From G963665495 sp963677785 (GTDB lineage Bacteria > Desulfobacterota > Desulfovibrionia > Desulfovibrionales > Desulfovibrionaceae): a stretch of 64,000 nucleotides of DNA. The notes under the pieces were generated by a model. The model was not told the DNA's origin, did no database searches, and worked only from the letters and a program-made list of their open reading frames with translations. Where the stretch lies: the NCBI GenBank assembly GCA_963677785.2, contig CAXXDH010000003.1, positions 1,984,001 through 2,048,000 on the forward strand. Reading direction: 5' to 3'. A program made the position numbers and the translations under genes. Numbering within the stretch: the first letter of the stretch is position 1; each line of letters opens with the position of its first letter. Of the stretch, positions 1 through 8,792 are shown one piece after another.

Positions 1-71
1 ATAATTTGTCCGCCGGCAATGTAGGGGATATTTTCGTCTGTCGTGAATTTACCTTGCGCAAGGGCAGTAAT

Positions 72-2036
72 ATGAGTGAAGTTCGCATAATGATAGTGGA
101 TGACGAGCACATTGTGGCGCTCGACATCTGTAATACGCTCGAACGACTCGGGTACAAGGTGCCGGTCATCGTCGCCACCGGGGAGTCTGCCGTGGCTGCG
201 GCGGGATGGGAAAAACCCGACCTGGTATTGATGGACATCAAGCTCAAAGGGAACATGGACGGCATTGCCGCGGCCAGGGAAATCCATTCCCGGCACGATG
301 TTCCGATTATTTATCTGACGGCATTTTCAGACGACCAGACGCTCCAGCGCGCCAAAATGACCGAGGCCTTCGGTTATCTGATCAAACCCTTTGACGAGCG
401 CGAGCTGCATTCCGCCATAGAAATCGCGCTGTATAAACACCGCAACGAAAGCAAGTTGCGCAAGGCCGTCAAGGAGGCCGAACAGGCCAGCCTGGCCAAA
501 AGCCTGTTTCTGGCCAACATGAGCCATGAAATACGAACGCCCATGAACGGCATCATCGGCATGGCCGAACTGGCTCTGGATACGGAACTGGACGAGGAGC
601 AGCGGGATTATCTCGAAACCATCAAGTATTCCGCCGATACCTTGCTGGAATTGATCAACGATATCCTGGACTTCTCCAAGCTCGAAGCCAAAAAAATGCA
701 ACTGCGCAAGATCGATTTCGATCTTGCGGTGGTGGTGAAAAAGGTTGTCGCCAGCTTCGGACATCAGGCCAAACGCAAAGATCTGCGCCTGAACATGCAT
801 CTCAGCCCGGATGTCCCCCTGAAACTCATCGGAGATCCTTCCCGGCTCTCCCAGATTTTGCGGAATTTGTTGAGCAATGCCGTCAAATTTACGGAACACG
901 GCGAAGTGGAGCTGGAGGTGAATCTTGTCGAGCAGAGTATTTTTCCGGTTCACCAGACGCAATCCGTGGACGCCATCAGGCTGTTGTTCTCCGTACATGA
1001 TACGGGTGTGGGCATCCCGGAGGAGAAACAATCGGTCATTTTCGAGACCTTCGAACAGGCGGGAGAAGCCGAACAGCAAAGCGCCGGCACCGGCCTGGGC
1101 CTGGCCATTGCCAAGGAACTCGTGGAAATGATGTCCGGCTCGATCTGGCTGCGCAGCCGCGTCGGCAGAGGCAGTACCTTTTTTTTCACAGCCGCTTTTC
1201 AGCTGCAGCAGCTCCATCCGGTGCAGACCATGGGCGTCATGGTTGAGGAAAGCGGAGTGGCCCGGCGTTTGCGGGTGCTGGTGGCCGACGATAATGAAAT
1301 CGGCAGGAAACTGGCTCAAAAATTTTTGAAAAAGCAAGGCCATACGGTTTTCTCCGCCAACAATGGTCTGAAAGCATTGCAACTGCTGGAGAAGCAGGCT
1401 GTCGATCTGGTGTTGATGAATGTTCAGATGCCGGAAATGTCCGGTCTGGAGGCGACACGCATCATCCGTGAAGGCCGGCGCAAGGGGATTGATCCGGCCA
1501 TACGCATCATCGCGCTTACCGGCCATGCGCTGAAAGGCGATAAGGAGCGCTGCCTGCAGGCCGGAATGGACGGTTATCTGCCCAAACCATTGCGTATGGT
1601 GTCGTTTTTCAACACCATAGCGCGGGTGATGAACGGAAAGGGCGCCGAAGACGTTTACGAGGAGCAGCAGGAGACACGGCACGGGCAAGAGCTGGAACTG
1701 ATCGACATGGAAGACGCTTTGGGCGCCATGGGCGGGCAGGTCGCGCTGCTGCATGAAATCTGGACCACGTTTTTGCGCAACAATGCGACCACAGTGGAAT
1801 CCATGCGCCAGGCCCTGGCCGAAAAGGACCGCTATCTGCTCATGCAGTTGTTGTATTCGCTGCAGGGCAGTTCGGCCACCGTGGGGGCAAAAGCTCTCAG
1901 CGCATTGGCCGCCGAACTCTACTCCCGTGCCCAGGAAGACGATCTGGGCGGCGTGACAGCTCGTCTGGACCAGTTGCAGAGCGTGCTGGACAAGACCAAC
2001 AAACGTTTAAAATACGCCATGTGGATACATATGTAA
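72..2036 (+). CDS. Hybrid sensor histidine kinase (REC-HisKA-HATPase-REC-HPt) with degenerate relay residues
   Basis: Two-component hybrid kinase of 654 residues with no membrane segment, so cytoplasmic. Order seen: receiver (about 1-118; acidic D10/D11, phosphoacceptor D55 in LVLMD, Lys in LIKPFD), HisKA helix with H152 in MSHEIRTPMNG, HATPase domain (NLLSNAVKF, DTGVGIP, GTGLGLA), a second receiver (about 400-525) and an HPt-like C-terminus (about 560-640). The second receiver carries N450 where the phosphoacceptor Asp belongs (LVLMNVQMPEM), and the HPt helix carries Y595 where the phospho-His belongs (LLYSLQGSSATVGA). The ATG at 72 begins the receiver fold; an in-frame TTG at 6 adds 22 residues unlike any domain. 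Three bases separate the stop from the next gene, so the two are probably co-transcribed. The signal sensed is unknown. Confidence 0.93.
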   Translation: MSEVRIMIVDDEHIVALDICNTLERLGYKVPVIVATGESAVAAAGWEKPDLVLMDIKLKGNMDGIAAAREIHSRHDVPIIYLTAFSDDQTLQRAKMTEAFGYLIKPFDERELHSAIEIALYKHRNESKLRKAVKEAEQASLAKSLFLANMSHEIRTPMNGIIGMAELALDTELDEEQRDYLETIKYSADTLLELINDILDFSKLEAKKMQLRKIDFDLAVVVKKVVASFGHQAKRKDLRLNMHLSPDVPLKLIGDPSRLSQILRNLLSNAVKFTEHGEVELEVNLVEQSIFPVHQTQSVDAIRLLFSVHDTGVGIPEEKQSVIFETFEQAGEAEQQSAGTGLGLAIAKELVEMMSGSIWLRSRVGRGSTFFFTAAFQLQQLHPVQTMGVMVEESGVARRLRVLVADDNEIGRKLAQKFLKKQGHTVFSANNGLKALQLLEKQAVDLVLMNVQMPEMSGLEATRIIREGRRKGIDPAIRIIALTGHALKGDKERCLQAGMDGYLPKPLRMVSFFNTIARVMNGKGAEDVYEEQQETRHGQELELIDMEDALGAMGGQVALLHEIWTTFLRNNATTVESMRQALAEKDRYLLMQLLYSLQGSSATVGAKALSALAAELYSRAQEDDLGGVTARLDQLQSVLDKTNKRLKYAMWIHM

Positions 2037-2039
2037 GCC

Positions 2040-3101
2040 ATGCGTACGTATCTTTTCATCCCCCCGTTGCGCAAAGTTGCAGGCGGCGTGGCCGTGCTGT
2101 TGCGGATGGCTTCGCTCCTGCATCAGGCCGGTTTTGATGTGGCGCTGGTGCCCCGTGATACGCAAAGCCAGGGCGCTCTGGCTTTTCCGGACGTGCTCGT
2201 GCTGCCTTTTGACCAGGCCGAGCCCGGAAAGCAGGATATCTGGCTGGTGCCCGAGGGCTGGGTCAACGCGCTGGCGCCCGGACTGCGCAACAAGGCCCGC
2301 TGCGTGGTCTACGTACAGAATTGGGCCTATCTGTTGTCCTCTTTGCCTGCCGATGTGGCCTGGCAGCAGCTGCCCGTGTTTTTTCTCTCCGTCTCGCAGC
2401 CCGTGGCCTGGTTTGTCGAGCAGGTCACCGGGCGTACGTCCCCCATACTCAGGCCCGGAATCGACCTGAACCTGTTCAGCCCGCCCGAGCGTCCGCCCCA
2501 GGGCGGCACGTTGCGAATCGCCTTCATGCCGCGCAAAAACAAGGCGCTTCTGGAACGGACGCGCGAGATCCTGACCGCGCGGCTGCAACTGCGCGGCTTG
2601 GCGCATGCCGTGGAGTGGCTGGCCATTGAAAATTGCGGCCCGGACGGCGTGGCCGAGATCTTGCGGCAGGCGCATGTTTTTCTGGCAACCGGTTTTCCCG
2701 AAGGCTGTCCGCTGCCGCCGCTGGAGGCCATGGCCTGCGGGTGCCTGGTGGTCGGCTTCGCGGGCTACGGCGGTTGGGATTATCTGCGCCAGGCCTATCA
2801 ATCTGGGCCGGGCGCCGGACACCGCCCCTGGTGGCCCGAACGCAGCGACGATCCTGTTTCAGAGCTTTCCCCGGAACATGCCCAAAACCCGGGCAACGCC
2901 TTTGTGGTGCCGGACGCGGACGTGCTGGCCGCGGCATTCGCCCTGGAGCACGCGCTGGACCTCTGGCAAAGCCAAAGCCCGCTCCTGGCGCGGATTCTTG
3001 ACAACGCCCGTAGCGCGGTGCAGCATTACGGCCTGGAAGCCCAGCAAAAGCAACTCGTCCGACACTGGACCCGTGCCGCCGCAGGTGAGCTTTTTGTTTG
3101 A
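2040..3101 (+). CDS. Glycosyltransferase, GT4-like
   Basis: A 353-residue protein with the GT-B layout of sugar transferases that use nucleotide sugars. The N-terminal half begins with a glycine-containing loop after a short beta strand (PPLRKVAGGVAVLLRMASLL), as in GT4 enzymes. The C-terminal half holds the acceptor/donor signature FPEGCPLPPLEAMACGCLVV, where the glutamates and the EAMACG turn are typical of the nucleotide-sugar site. There is no signal peptide or membrane helix, so it should act in the cytoplasm, probably on a cell-surface glycan. It follows the hybrid kinase after three bases and is the last gene before a hairpin, so the pair looks like one transcript. The sugar and acceptor cannot be read from the sequence. 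Confidence 0.8.
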   Translation: MRTYLFIPPLRKVAGGVAVLLRMASLLHQAGFDVALVPRDTQSQGALAFPDVLVLPFDQAEPGKQDIWLVPEGWVNALAPGLRNKARCVVYVQNWAYLLSSLPADVAWQQLPVFFLSVSQPVAWFVEQVTGRTSPILRPGIDLNLFSPPERPPQGGTLRIAFMPRKNKALLERTREILTARLQLRGLAHAVEWLAIENCGPDGVAEILRQAHVFLATGFPEGCPLPPLEAMACGCLVVGFAGYGGWDYLRQAYQSGPGAGHRPWWPERSDDPVSELSPEHAQNPGNAFVVPDADVLAAAFALEHALDLWQSQSPLLARILDNARSAVQHYGLEAQQKQLVRHWTRAAAGELFV

Positions 3102-3110
3102 ACAACAGAA

Positions 3111-3172
3111 TGCCTCCGGCGGCCAGAGAACCTTTTTGTAAAAAGGTTCTCTGGACTCTCCCAAAACTTTTG
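3111..3172 (+). repeat. CCTCCGGCGG hairpin repeat, copy 1 (likely terminator)
   Basis: Order: GCCTCCGGCGG, then a perfect 15-bp stem (3123-3137 with 3140-3154, CCAGAGAACCTTTTT arm) and a trailing CTCCCAAAACTTTT. The same order occurs at 42675-42737 and, reversed, at 3331-3392 and 15779-15841. Its place after the glycosyltransferase suggests transcription termination. Confidence 0.8.
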
Positions 3173-3330
3173 GCTGCTATAATAAGGGATCTTGTTTCAA
3201 AGCCAGCTGCGCAAAGCTGAATTCGGCAGACGGCGGTTTGTCTAGTGTAATTTACTATGCCAATTTGTTCATAATACGAATAGCTTTCATGGTGCTCAAT
3301 GATCCTTCTGCACACTAACAAGTTTACTAG

Positions 3331-3392
3331 TTGAAAAGTTTTGGGGATTCTTAAGGACCTTCTTCAAAAGGTCCTTAACCCGCCGGAGACAT
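3331..3392 (-). repeat. CCTCCGGCGG hairpin repeat, copy 2
   Basis: Inverted relative to copy 1. Read on the minus strand it has the CCGGCGG box, a stem made from TTAAGGACCTT and AAGGTCCTTAA, then CCCCAAAACTTTT. It sits just upstream of tatD. Confidence 0.78.
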
Positions 3393-3423
3393 TTAACTAC
3401 TCTCTAATTTTTTTAAGGTAAGT

Positions 3424-4248
3424 ATGTCTAAAAAAAAGAAATCGCGTCCGAGTCCGGAGAGTCTCGGGCTGCCGCGTACGGGTGTTGAATCTCATGCGCA
3501 TCTGGATTTGGAAGACTACGACGAAGACCGCGAGGAGGCGCTGCAGCGCGCGGCCGCGGCAGGTGTCGCGCGTATCGGCAATGTCTTTCTCGGACCGGAT
3601 GCTTTTGCGGCCAATGCGGCGCTGTTCGCGGAGCATCCGGAAGTGTTTTTTCTGGTGGGGATCCATCCGCACGATGCGACCAAATGCGGCCAGGAGGAGC
3701 TGGCGCGGATGCAGGCTCTGTTCCACAGCGATCCGCGCCTCAAAGCCTGGGGGGAGATCGGCCTGGACTATTATTATGATCTTTCGCCGCGCGATATGCA
3801 GGTTCGGGTTTTCCAGGAGCAGTTGCAGGCCGCCAAGGAGCTGGACGTGCCCGTGGTCATCCACTCGCGCGACGCCGAGGAACAGACCGTGGCTATTCTG
3901 CTGGATTTGGGCTACGCGGACAGGCCCCTGCTCTGGCACTGCTTCGGCAAGGGCCCGGACCTGGCAAAAGAACTGCTTTCGCACGGCTGGTTGTTGTCTT
4001 TTCCCGGCACCATCACCTTTCCGAAGAGTACGGACGTCCGCGAGTCCGTGGCCCTGGCGCCGCTGGAGCGTATGCTGCTGGAAACCGACTGCCCCTATCT
4101 GACGCCCGCTCCCTATCGCGGACGCCGCAACGAACCCGCATATCTCGGTTTTACAGCCCAGGTGGCCGCGCAATGCAAGGATATGGACCCCGCCGCGCTC
4201 TGGACGCAGTGCGGACAGAATGCCAGGGAGTTCTTCAAGCTGGATTGA
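3424..4248 (+). CDS. tatD: TatD family metal-dependent DNase
   Basis: A 274-residue TIM-barrel hydrolase of the TatD family, which acts as a metal-dependent 3'-5' nuclease in the cytoplasm. Every family motif is visible in order: metal ligands in ESHAHLD, then GIHPHDA, the bridging Glu in GEIGLDYYYD, VVIHSRDAEEQT, the His in LLWHCFGKG and the final Asp in LLETDCPYLTP. The first 20 residues are basic (KKKKSRPSPES) and precede the usual family start. The start ATG follows a purine-rich stretch (TTAAGGTAAGT). It converges on the nucleotidyltransferase gene with only nine bases between stops and has no visible terminator there. DNA repair or RNA turnover roles are known for the family; the specific role here is not shown. 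Confidence 0.93.
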   Translation: MSKKKKSRPSPESLGLPRTGVESHAHLDLEDYDEDREEALQRAAAAGVARIGNVFLGPDAFAANAALFAEHPEVFFLVGIHPHDATKCGQEELARMQALFHSDPRLKAWGEIGLDYYYDLSPRDMQVRVFQEQLQAAKELDVPVVIHSRDAEEQTVAILLDLGYADRPLLWHCFGKGPDLAKELLSHGWLLSFPGTITFPKSTDVRESVALAPLERMLLETDCPYLTPAPYRGRRNEPAYLGFTAQVAAQCKDMDPAALWTQCGQNAREFFKLD

Positions 4249-4257
4249 GCGAGCGGG

Positions 4258-5724
4258 TCAGTCCAATGTCGGCTGTTTGCGCAGCAGATCCTTTGCCAGC
4301 TCCAGGGCCTGTTCGCGGGTGCGGACCAGATTGTCGTCCCGGGCTTCCTCGATACGCTTGATCAGCTTGCCGATACGCGGACCGGTGGGCACGCCCAGGG
4401 CCAGGAGATCCTGGCCGCGGACAATGGGTTCGCGGATGCTTTGCTGTTCGAGGTTCTCCACAAAGGATTCGGCCAGTTTTTTGACCCAGTCGTTGAATTC
4501 CAGGCGTACGGCGTCCGAGGCGAGCGGTCCGCGCGCGGCTTCGTTGTCCGCCAGGGCCAGGCAGAGACAAGGCAGCAGGTCGCCGCGCATCCGGCGGATC
4601 CAGCGCATCAGGGTGGAGTTTTTGACCTCCGGACTGCTGAGTTCGAAGACATGCATGTGCTCGGCCACCAGCAGCTGGAGCTGGTTGGCGTCGCTACGGC
4701 GCATTTTCAGGCGCTGGGCGATACGGCAGGCCATGTCCGCGCCGATCTGCTGGTGGCGGTGAAAGGCGAAGCGCTGGGTCTCGGCGTTCCAGAATTTTGA
4801 TTTGGGCTTGCCCACGTCGTGCAGCAGGGCGGCCAGCTTGAGTGTGGCCAGGCTGTTCTCCCGGTCCAGGAGCTCCTGCAAACGTCCGGCGGCAGTCCCC
4901 AGCCAGGGCTCGGGCGCAGCAATGATCTGTTCGAGGGTTTCCAGCACCAGCAGCGAGTGTTCCCAAACATCCAGGTGGTGGTAGCCGTTTTGTTCGCAGT
5001 CGTGCATGGCGTCGCATTCGGGCAGGATGGCGGACAGCACGCCGACCTGGTCGAGCAGCCGGACGCTCCAAAGGCCGCGCGGGGTTTCCAGGGTCAGGCC
5101 CAGTTCCATCATGATGCGTTCGGAGGCCGGCAGCGAGGCCAGGTGCGCGTCGCGGCGCATCAGTTCCAGCGTATCGGGGGCAATGGAAAAATTCAGGTCC
5201 GCGGCGAAACGCACTGCGCGCAGCAGCCGTACGGGGTCGTCTTGAAAGCCCCATTGGTTGACCAGGCGGATGCGTTTCCCGGACACATCCTGTTCGCCCC
5301 CGAAAGGGTCGATACGCGGGCCCATGCCGCCGTCCTGGGTAACGCCGAGGGCCATGGCGTTGATGGTGAAGTCCCGCCGCCGCAGGTCGTTATGCAGCGC
5401 CTCCGAATGGGGGCAGTCCTGCGGCAGGCTGGCCACGTCCAGAAAATCGTCGGGGAACCCCGGCTTTACCACGCGGTAGCAGGGAGATTCCGGACGTTTC
5501 AGAAAGGGCACGAGCACGGCTCCATGGGCTTCGGCCAGCCGGGCGGAAAGCGCTTCAGGCTCGAAGCAGGCCAGGTCGATGTCTTTGAACGGCCGCTTGA
5601 TCAGGCAGTCGCGTACGGCACCGCCCACAACGTACAGCTCGGGCAAGCGCTCTTGCAGAGGCTGCAGCCACGTACGCAGGATGTCGAACGGGTTGGTATG
5701 ATCAGAAGCGGTGCGCGGTTCCAT
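4258..5724 (-). CDS. cca: CCA-adding / poly(A) polymerase family nucleotidyltransferase with HD domain
   Basis: A 488-residue class II nucleotidyltransferase that adds CCA to tRNA 3' ends or polyadenylates RNA. The head domain shows VVGGAVRD (about residues 30-40) and the metal-binding DIDL pair, followed by the RRDFTINAMA and QDDPVRLLRAVRF motifs of the neck and body. A C-terminal HD phosphohydrolase domain follows, with LAALLHDVGKPKSK and FHRHQQIGADMA. The HD domain favours a repair-type CCA enzyme with phosphatase activity over a plain poly(A) polymerase. The ATG at 5724 was chosen because a longer reading (to 5871) would overlap the upstream peptidase gene by about 70 bases with non-homologous sequence. 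The stop of the upstream gene lies 77 bases away, so the two probably form one minus-strand unit. Confidence 0.88.
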   Translation of the reverse strand: MEPRTASDHTNPFDILRTWLQPLQERLPELYVVGGAVRDCLIKRPFKDIDLACFEPEALSARLAEAHGAVLVPFLKRPESPCYRVVKPGFPDDFLDVASLPQDCPHSEALHNDLRRRDFTINAMALGVTQDGGMGPRIDPFGGEQDVSGKRIRLVNQWGFQDDPVRLLRAVRFAADLNFSIAPDTLELMRRDAHLASLPASERIMMELGLTLETPRGLWSVRLLDQVGVLSAILPECDAMHDCEQNGYHHLDVWEHSLLVLETLEQIIAAPEPWLGTAAGRLQELLDRENSLATLKLAALLHDVGKPKSKFWNAETQRFAFHRHQQIGADMACRIAQRLKMRRSDANQLQLLVAEHMHVFELSSPEVKNSTLMRWIRRMRGDLLPCLCLALADNEAARGPLASDAVRLEFNDWVKKLAESFVENLEQQSIREPIVRGQDLLALGVPTGPRIGKLIKRIEEARDDNLVRTREQALELAKDLLRKQPTLD

Positions 5725-5801
5725 GAGCCGGAGGTTCTCCCTTTGCCTATGGGCTATCTTGCTTGGGCCGGAGTTGCAAGGGGCAGAGCGGATTGCAACG
5801 G

Positions 5802-6527
5802 TCAGGAAACCTCGGCCCAGGCCGGAACAAAACGCCAGGCTTTGTTGGTGGCGGAATCCAGCTCGCGGCAAGACGGTTCGATGGTTTTCAGGCAGTTCCA
5901 GAAATCCTTGGAATGGTTCATGTGGCGCGTATGGCAGAGCTCGTGCAGCAAAACATAGCGCACCAGCTCGGGGGGCAGGAACAGCAGTTTGCAGTTCAGG
6001 CTGATGACGCCGCGGCTCGAACAGCTTCCCCAGCGTCCGTGCTGGTTGCGGATCTGGGTTTTGGCGTAGGAAAAATCCAGTTGCCCGGCCAGGGTTTGGA
6101 GCCAGGGAACCAGGTGCAGCCGCCCCTGTTTTTTCAGCCAGTCCTGCAGCAGAGAGCGTCCGAGGTCTTCGTCCCCATCGGCGCAGCGCAGGAGCAGCCG
6201 GTCCTGTGCGGCCTGTTCCAGCTCGGCTGTGCCCGGTGAGATGTTCTGCCGCAAAACAGAATACGCGCGTTGCACGGCAGGCAGCGAGATATCGCCGGGC
6301 AGTTGCAGGCCTGCGGCAACGCCCATGCCTTTGCGTTCGAAGTCGTCCAGGGTGGAGCGCAGCCAGGCTTCTTTGCTGCGGATGGCGCTTTCGGCAAGTG
6401 CCGGATCATACCCCTGGGGCAGGACCACCTCCACGCCCTTGAAAGGCAATACCTTGAGCAAAATGCGCTGCGCGCGCTTGCTGTGGCGGATTTTGAACGG
6501 TATGGCCGGGGGAAGTCCTTTCTTCAT
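5802..6527 (-). CDS. YgjP-like (DUF45/SprT-type) metal-dependent hydrolase
   Basis: A 241-residue protein of the YgjP/M48-like metallohydrolase family. The zinc site is seen as HELCHTRHMNHSKDFW near residues 190-205, with the HExxH-like pair replaced by the family's HELCH-x5-H arrangement. It is preceded by the conserved stretch IRNQHGRWGSCSSRGVISLN, the WGS-CS-G signature of this family. The N-terminal half is a basic domain (KIRHSKRAQRILLKVLP). No signal peptide is present. Some relatives are described as UTP pyrophosphatases, others as peptidases, so the substrate is left open. It precedes the CCA enzyme in the same direction. Confidence 0.85.
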   Translation of the reverse strand: MKKGLPPAIPFKIRHSKRAQRILLKVLPFKGVEVVLPQGYDPALAESAIRSKEAWLRSTLDDFERKGMGVAAGLQLPGDISLPAVQRAYSVLRQNISPGTAELEQAAQDRLLLRCADGDEDLGRSLLQDWLKKQGRLHLVPWLQTLAGQLDFSYAKTQIRNQHGRWGSCSSRGVISLNCKLLFLPPELVRYVLLHELCHTRHMNHSKDFWNCLKTIEPSCRELDSATNKAWRFVPAWAEVS

Positions 6528-6761
6528 GTATGATCTCGTCGAAAAAAGTAAAGAATATAGCTATATTGAAAATAAAAAATGAGAGTGGTCAAGCGCAAAA
6601 AATAGGTGAATCCCGCTAAAAAGGCAAGCCGGTATCAGGACAACAACATCGCTTCCTGCGTACGATTGCTACGCGCGGATAATCGTGGCAAACAGTTCTG
6701 GAAAGTCGGCTTGTGTCCCGTACGCGCTTAAGGTAAGACACTTTCCACTTCAGGAGGCGGC

Positions 6762-7061
6762 ATGGCAATACGTGATCCCTTGGTGGCCATCAGAAAAAAA
6801 TGTCTGGAATGTTCGGGAGGCGACAAGAATGAAGTCGCTACCTGCGAACTTGTCGAATGCCCGTTGCATCCGTTCCGGATGGGCGTGTCCTCCCGCAAGA
6901 GCGCCATTCCTCCGGTGGCTCCTCCCCCGCGCAAGGACAAAGGACCTGACGCGGCGACGTCCGGCCAGACATCTGACGGCCAGGCTTCTCTCTCTCAGGA
7001 CAAATCCAAAGACTCGAAAAACGGCAAAGTAAGCGCCACGGATCAATATACGCTTTTTTAA
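6762..7061 (+). CDS. Small conserved protein with a four-cysteine motif
   Basis: A 99-residue protein. Its first 45 residues hold KKCLECSGGDKNEVATCEL followed by VECPLHPFRMG, so a C-x2-C and a C-x4-C pair that look like a small metal-binding knuckle. I associate this motif with short uncharacterised proteins from sulfate reducers and phages. The rest is a charged, low-complexity tail rich in Ser, Lys, Pro and Asp. A good ribosome site (AGGAGGCGG, 6750-6758) sits just before the ATG. A longer overlapping frame from 6685 lacks the motif and was not used. Function unknown; nucleic-acid binding is only a guess. Confidence 0.75.
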   Translation: MAIRDPLVAIRKKCLECSGGDKNEVATCELVECPLHPFRMGVSSRKSAIPPVAPPPRKDKGPDAATSGQTSDGQASLSQDKSKDSKNGKVSATDQYTLF

Positions 7062-7209
7062 GGCAGCATGCCGGTGCTTGTTCTGCCGTGTACGGTTCGG
7101 GGCCTTGGCAACACTGCCGGTATACCATTGTGTTTGCCCCCACGTATTTCAGCGCCGTACCCAACGCGGCGCGTACTGAAAAGCGTCTTGCCGTGGAAAA
7201 ACGGAACGC

Positions 7210-8790
7210 ATGGAACTCAAACTGCTCGTTACCCTTTGCCTGCTTTTTGGCACAGCTTCTTCAGCAGGGCTGGCTCTGTACGCGGCGTACGCTTTCCGTA
7301 CGCCTGGGGCCAAATCCTACATCGGCTTGTTGTGTTCTATCGCGATCTATTGTTTCGGCTACGCTCTGGAACTGAATAACAGTAGTTTTGAAGGCATCTA
7401 TTTTTCATTGCGTATCGAGTATCTCGGCATACCATTTTTGCCGGTGTTCTGGATGATTCTGGCCATGCAGTACGCGGGGTACGGCGAATCCTTGCCCAAG
7501 TGGTTCTATAAAATTCTGTTCATTCTGCCGGTCGTTACCGTTTTTATGGTCAATACGAACTCGTGGCATCATCTGCACTACGCGTCTTTCGGAGTGAACA
7601 CCTTCGGTCCGTTCCCATTGGCGCAATTCAGCAAAGGCATTTGGTATCACATCAATATTTTTTATACAGACGTTTGCTTTTTTGTGGGGAACCTGCTGTT
7701 TTTGCGGATGATGCTGCGCTCGGTAGGTCGAACGCGGAAACAGGCCGCCACCATGTTCTTGGCCTCCATTGCTCCTTGGGTAGCAGATTTTATTTATCAA
7801 TCCGGACTGACACCCTATAACATCGACATTGTTCCTTTTATTTTTGCCTTTGTAGGGCCGGTGCTCGGCCTGGGACTGTTTCGTTTCAAAATGTTCGATT
7901 TTGTTCCCATTGCCCGCCACAGGGTTTTTGATTTCATGAAAGATCCCGTGCTGGTTCTGGATATGTCCAACCGTCTGGCGGACTTCAACAGGGCCGCATC
8001 GCGGGTCTTTGACGCGCTCACGCCCAAAGCCATAGGGAGCGATGCGTACGCATTCCTGGAAGCGTATCCCGCGTTGCTGCGCTCCATTGATACGGAGAAT
8101 GCAGGGCCTGAGAAAATTCGTATCAATCATACAGGGAACATGCATGTGTTCGAGCTGTCGCTGGTTCCCATTGTTCCCACGAACGCTAAAAAAAAGGAGC
8201 CGGTGGGAAAAATGCTCATGCTGCACGATATCACCAGGCAGCAGCAGCTCATGGAACAGTTGCAGGAGCAGGCCAGCAAGGACGGACTGACGGGCGTTTT
8301 CAACCACCGGTATTTCATGGAAATGAGCGAAACGCTCTTGAAACAGATGAATCGCCACGGCCAGGCGGTTTGTCTGATCATCATGGATCTTGATTATTTC
8401 AAGCGGATCAACGACAGCTTCGGCCATCTTGCCGGGGACGAGGTGCTCAGGCGTACGGCCGCACTTTTTCAAGGACTGTTGCGCGAAAGCGATATCTTCG
8501 GCCGCTACGGCGGCGAGGAGTTCGTATTTTTTCTTCCCCAAACCGCCCCCGCGGAAGGCAAGGCCATTGCCGAACGGCTGCGCGCGGCTCTGGCCGCTCA
8601 AAAGGTGCAGGCCAACGGGCGGAAAATCTCCATCACCGGCAGTTTCGGCGTCTTCGGCAGTGACGGGGCGGACCAGACCCTCAGCCTGGAACTGTTGTGC
8701 CAAAAGGCGGACGAGGCGCTGTACCGGGCCAAGGCCAGGGGCAGAAACCGCGTCGAACTGGTGCAGTCCGAATCTGTTCTGATCGACTGA
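7210..8790 (+). CDS. Diguanylate cyclase with N-terminal 7TM sensor (7TM-PAS-GGDEF)
   Basis: A 526-residue membrane protein predicted to make cyclic di-GMP. The first 220 residues contain about seven hydrophobic helices in the arrangement of the 7TM histidine-kinase-N family, starting with LLVTLCLLFGTASSAGLALY. A PAS-like region follows (about 230-345, DPVLVLDMSNRLADFNRAAS). The GGDEF domain (about 355-515) keeps the substrate motifs DGLTGVFNHRYF, IIMDLDYFKRINDSFGH and an active-site RYGGEEFVFFLP, so it should be catalytic. An inhibitory RxxD site is not obvious. It converges tail-to-tail with the deacetylase gene, two bases apart, with no terminator between them. Confidence 0.92.
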   Translation: MELKLLVTLCLLFGTASSAGLALYAAYAFRTPGAKSYIGLLCSIAIYCFGYALELNNSSFEGIYFSLRIEYLGIPFLPVFWMILAMQYAGYGESLPKWFYKILFILPVVTVFMVNTNSWHHLHYASFGVNTFGPFPLAQFSKGIWYHINIFYTDVCFFVGNLLFLRMMLRSVGRTRKQAATMFLASIAPWVADFIYQSGLTPYNIDIVPFIFAFVGPVLGLGLFRFKMFDFVPIARHRVFDFMKDPVLVLDMSNRLADFNRAASRVFDALTPKAIGSDAYAFLEAYPALLRSIDTENAGPEKIRINHTGNMHVFELSLVPIVPTNAKKKEPVGKMLMLHDITRQQQLMEQLQEQASKDGLTGVFNHRYFMEMSETLLKQMNRHGQAVCLIIMDLDYFKRINDSFGHLAGDEVLRRTAALFQGLLRESDIFGRYGGEEFVFFLPQTAPAEGKAIAERLRAALAAQKVQANGRKISITGSFGVFGSDGADQTLSLELLCQKADEALYRAKARGRNRVELVQSESVLID

Positions 8791-8792
8791 AA

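Larger units (their letters stand above)
3102..3423. other. Intergenic stretch with two inverted hairpin repeats
   Basis: No gene seen. The ends are two oppositely oriented members of the CCTCCGGCGG hairpin repeat family (3111-3172 and 3331-3392). The 160 bases between them are AT-richer than the surroundings and show no recognisable feature. The second element lies about 30 bases before the tatD start. Confidence 0.6.

Noticed and set aside
327..1754. Long open frame on the minus strand inside the hybrid kinase
   Set aside because: Mirror of a GC-rich coding frame on the other strand. No domain, no ribosome site.
4819..5958. 379-codon plus-strand frame over the nucleotidyltransferase
   Set aside because: Antisense shadow with no family motif; the minus strand has the full catalytic set.
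7405..8703. 432-codon minus-strand frame over the diguanylate cyclase
   Set aside because: Antisense shadow. The plus strand has the GGEEF motif and membrane helices.
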